From Mucilaginibacter sp. MD40 (GTDB lineage Bacteria; Bacteroidota; Bacteroidia; Sphingobacteriales; Sphingobacteriaceae), in assembly GCF_002288635.1 (NCBI RefSeq), contig NZ_NRSW01000001.1, forward strand, positions 3,181,852 through 3,245,851: 64,000 nt of DNA. The letters run 5' to 3'. Below, one piece after another: positions 61,861 to 64,000 of this stretch. The notes under the pieces were generated by a model. It ran no database searches. It worked only from the letters and a program-made list of their open reading frames with translations, and was not told the origin of the DNA. The position numbers and the translations under genes are program-made. Every line of letters starts with the position of its first letter. Position 1 is the stretch's first letter.

Positions 61861-63069
61861 ATGCTGGAGGCACTCACCCGTATCAACCACTGCATCGGCA
61901 TTTCGGTTCGGCGCCATGCCGACGGATCCCGTATTTCCGCGCTCAGCCTGTCCAGAAAAGGTAATCAACTGGACCTGCTGAAACGACTTAAAAATGCCAC
62001 AACGCTAAAGCGTATCGGAGAAGAATTTGAAAAAGGCAGCTTTGTAGCGCTCACCATCTCCGGCAAAGGCATCGTCACTAAAATGATGGACAAGCAAGGC
62101 GACAAGGTTGCTTATGATTTCAGCGAACTCATGCCAGGCGCCGATCCGGCTGATTTTTATATACAGGAATATGATGCCGGTTTACGCCGCTTCGTCTCCA
62201 TGATCCGGAAACCGGAAGCCGACCTGATCATCGCTTCTATCACAGCCCAGGGCTTTCAGGTGGTGATGCTGACCCTTGCCGCATTTCCGGTTGCGAGAAT
62301 CAGCGAACAACTGAACCAGTATGACTCGACAATACGCTTCGACGGATATGAAATTACCCGCGACGAACAGGGCCATTGGCTCGACCATAAATTTAAAGAA
62401 GGCATGGCTGACGGTTATCCGATCAAGATCGGCCCGGAAACCATAGACGAGCAGTTGGTTCTGCCCTATGCCGCTGCTTTTCAGGCCATGCTATATGAGC
62501 AGATTGACCCCGTACAAACGGCCCATCCGCAGGTGAACGAGCACATGCGGAATTTTTCACGCGGCGCCGCCTTGAAAAAGAGAGGGATCGTTTTACTGGC
62601 GGCATTCTTCCTTCTGCTGCTGATCAATACCATCTGCTTTCTGGAATTGAACCGATCGAATAGCGCCTTACAGGACCAACTCAGCAGGGAGTCGACACAA
62701 GCCGCGGATCTTGACGCGATCGCGAAAAAAATAAATGCCGCGGAGAAACTGGCGGGCTTGATGGGATATGGCAAAGGCCAAAAAAAATCCATCATGATCG
62801 ATCAGTTAGCTGCGTTGATGCCCTCTGAGATCAGGTTGACGAGGATCAGCGTCGATCCGCCAACCACCAACCGCCCCGGCAGCAAAAAGGTTCTGAACTT
62901 TCAAGACCTCACTATACTGATCAACGGCCATTGTCCCTCGATCCTGCCGGTCAACGAATGGCTGGCCCGCGTCCGTACACTCCCCTGGCTCAAGCAGGCA
63001 GAGCTCAAGGACTACGGCCTGGCCAGTGCTGATACAGAAGGCGCTTTCAACATTATCATCCGTTACTAA
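61861..63069 (+). CDS. GspL/PilM-PilN-like inner-membrane assembly protein
   Basis: 402 residues. The N-terminal 230 residues look like a degenerate actin-like PilM/GspL cytoplasmic domain; a single transmembrane helix (about 240-262, G-I-V-L-L-A-A-F-F-L-L-L-L-I) is followed by a coiled-coil and a PilN-like periplasmic domain. Its position after the secretin gene and before the GspM-like gene matches the L-M order of secretion operons. Primary sequence similarity is weak, so the call rests on topology and context. Confidence 0.68.
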   Translation: MLEALTRINHCIGISVRRHADGSRISALSLSRKGNQLDLLKRLKNATTLKRIGEEFEKGSFVALTISGKGIVTKMMDKQGDKVAYDFSELMPGADPADFYIQEYDAGLRRFVSMIRKPEADLIIASITAQGFQVVMLTLAAFPVARISEQLNQYDSTIRFDGYEITRDEQGHWLDHKFKEGMADGYPIKIGPETIDEQLVLPYAAAFQAMLYEQIDPVQTAHPQVNEHMRNFSRGAALKKRGIVLLAAFFLLLLINTICFLELNRSNSALQDQLSRESTQAADLDAIAKKINAAEKLAGLMGYGKGQKKSIMIDQLAALMPSEIRLTRISVDPPTTNRPGSKKVLNFQDLTILINGHCPSILPVNEWLARVRTLPWLKQAELKDYGLASADTEGAFNIIIRY

Positions 63070-63071
63070 CC

Positions 63072-63593
63072 ATGCTGATCAAATTTTTTTCCAGACCTTA
63101 CGCCGTTCCCGCCGCCGCGATCCTTTTCCTATTCATCTGCTACCAGCTGGCTTTCAAAAAAACGCTGGAAGCCTGGCAGCTCCACCGTCAGTTCCAGCAG
63201 CAATTGTCCACCGCGCAGGGTATCGGATCGACACCGGCACTGATGATCAGGAAGCAGCGAAACCTGGATCGCATCGTTCAACATTACCGTTGGGATACGA
63301 CTGCCTACAGGTCCTCTATCATCGAACAGATAAGCAAGCTTTCCGCCACACAAGGGGTAGGCTTCCCTACCCTTCCCCAAAGGGAGCCCGCGTTACAGTC
63401 TGACCAACTACAGGTGGAACGCGTTGTACTCAACGGAAAGTTTACCGATCTGCTGAAGACACTTCACACCATGGAGCAGACCAGCAGCCTGGGCGTAGTC
63501 CGGTCCGTCAGGCTGTCATCGCCGGATGAACGTACCGGAAAAAAAGGAAATTCGCTCGAAATGAGTGTATACCTGATGTCAGTGCGGAAATAA
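63072..63593 (+). CDS. GspM/PilO-like inner-membrane protein
   Basis: 173 residues: an N-terminal transmembrane helix (about 10-27), a helical region (30-75) and a ferredoxin-like periplasmic domain, the layout of GspM/PilO. It starts two bases after the previous stop. Its stop is one base from the stop of the convergent gspF-like gene, leaving no room for a terminator. Confidence 0.62.
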   Translation: MLIKFFSRPYAVPAAAILFLFICYQLAFKKTLEAWQLHRQFQQQLSTAQGIGSTPALMIRKQRNLDRIVQHYRWDTTAYRSSIIEQISKLSATQGVGFPTLPQREPALQSDQLQVERVVLNGKFTDLLKTLHTMEQTSSLGVVRSVRLSSPDERTGKKGNSLEMSVYLMSVRK

Positions 63594-63594
63594 G

Positions 63595-64000
63595 CTATTG
63601 AATAGTATTACTGATCTCGAACATTGGCAGATAGATCGCGATCACAATGATGCCAACGATAATGCCCAAAACAACAATGATCACATGCTGCATGACCCGG
63701 CTGAACGCCGTCATCTTTAATTCCGTTTCGGTAAGGTATTGCTGGCCGATCCATTCAAAAAAACTATCCAGCTGGTTCGTCCGCTCGCCTACTTTGATGA
63801 TCTGTACCATCTTAGCCGGGAAAATAGCGAAAGCCGCCATGGACTGATGCAATGGCAACCCTCTGAGCACATCTGCTTCCACTACCGCCAGCGCCTTCTC
63901 CAGGGGATAATAACCGATCATCTGGCGGCAAAGCGCCAAGGCCCTCAAAAGCGGTAGTTTCGCGTTGATCAGCAGCCTCATGGCATTGCTGAGCCTGGCC
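63595..64000 (-). CDS. GspF/PilC-like inner-membrane platform protein, 5' part outside window
   Basis: The C-terminal 135 residues are present and the frame is open to the right edge; a Met at 63981 is internal. The pattern L-S-N-A-M-R-L-L-I-N-A-K-L-P-L-L-R-A-L, L-P-L-H-Q-S-M, F-P-A-K-M-V-Q-I-I-K-V-G-E-R-T and the last helix ending Y-L-P-M-F-E-I is that of the second T2SSF domain. It is on the opposite strand from the rest of the secretion genes, which is unusual for an essential platform subunit. Confidence 0.88.
   Translation of the reverse strand, partial: ARLSNAMRLLINAKLPLLRALALCRQMIGYYPLEKALAVVEADVLRGLPLHQSMAAFAIFPAKMVQIIKVGERTNQLDSFFEWIGQQYLTETELKMTAFSRVMQHVIIVVLGIIVGIIVIAIYLPMFEISNTIQ

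Overview
The window reads as chromosome of a Bacteroidota bacterium of the Sphingobacteriaceae type (Mucilaginibacter/Pedobacter-like). This is inferred from protein families (serine palmitoyltransferase with an inositol-lipid cluster, DUF5686, DUF4833, TIGR02757, DUF6443/DUF5977 YD-repeat proteins, RteC), from TAnnTTTG-type -7 boxes, and from the scarcity of Shine-Dalgarno sequences. No rRNA, tRNA or CRISPR was seen.

Layout. 1-7.5 kb: 3' end of an aminotransferase, an outer-membrane beta-barrel protein, and a leftward RND efflux operon (TolC-like, AcrA-like, AcrB-like). 7.8-17.9 kb: a rightward cluster that looks like a near-complete route to inositol phosphoceramide: serine palmitoyltransferase, a GNAT acyltransferase that may be ceramide synthase, myo-inositol-phosphate synthase, a GtrA-like membrane protein, a DUF5686 outer-membrane protein, a CDP-alcohol phosphatidyltransferase, DUF4833, a fatty-acid hydroxylase and an Aur1-like PAP2 transferase. 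18-41.7 kb: ordinary chromosome with small operons: truC-MBL-DUF1456, a protein with a DACNV sensor and a diadenylate-cyclase-like domain, a pirin/mhqO/mhqD/GNAT operon for quinone or electrophile stress, fabF, NIPSNAP and SDR genes, a GH29 fucosidase beside a GH18 endoglycosidase lipoprotein, an AraC regulator, a nucleoid-associated protein and mnmE. Many gene ends carry very clean hairpin terminators.

41.8-64 kb looks accessory. Just past the 3' end of mnmE lie six CTTA motifs spaced exactly 10 bp apart, then an excisionase-like HTH gene, a tyrosine recombinase, a second HTH gene, rteC, a Crp/Fnr regulator and a truncated lipoprotein followed by about 0.9 kb of decayed DNA with an IS481-like remnant. 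Next comes a leftward YD-repeat (RHS) module: a DUF5977 protein split by a one-base slip in an A8/T8 tract, a 32-codon secreted micro-ORF, an RHS polymorphic toxin with an AT-rich C-terminal tip, and its likely immunity gene. The window ends in a type II secretion-like operon (pseudopilin, A24 prepilin peptidase, GspE, secretin, GspL/PilM-like, GspM/PilO-like) that meets a convergent gspF one base away.

The observations I would check first are the RHS toxin/immunity module with its slippery tract beside the secretion operon, the 10-bp-phased repeats at the recombinase, the DAC-like nucleotidyl cyclase candidate, and the extra genes inside the inositol-sphingolipid cluster. All functions are assigned from sequence reading alone; no database search was run.
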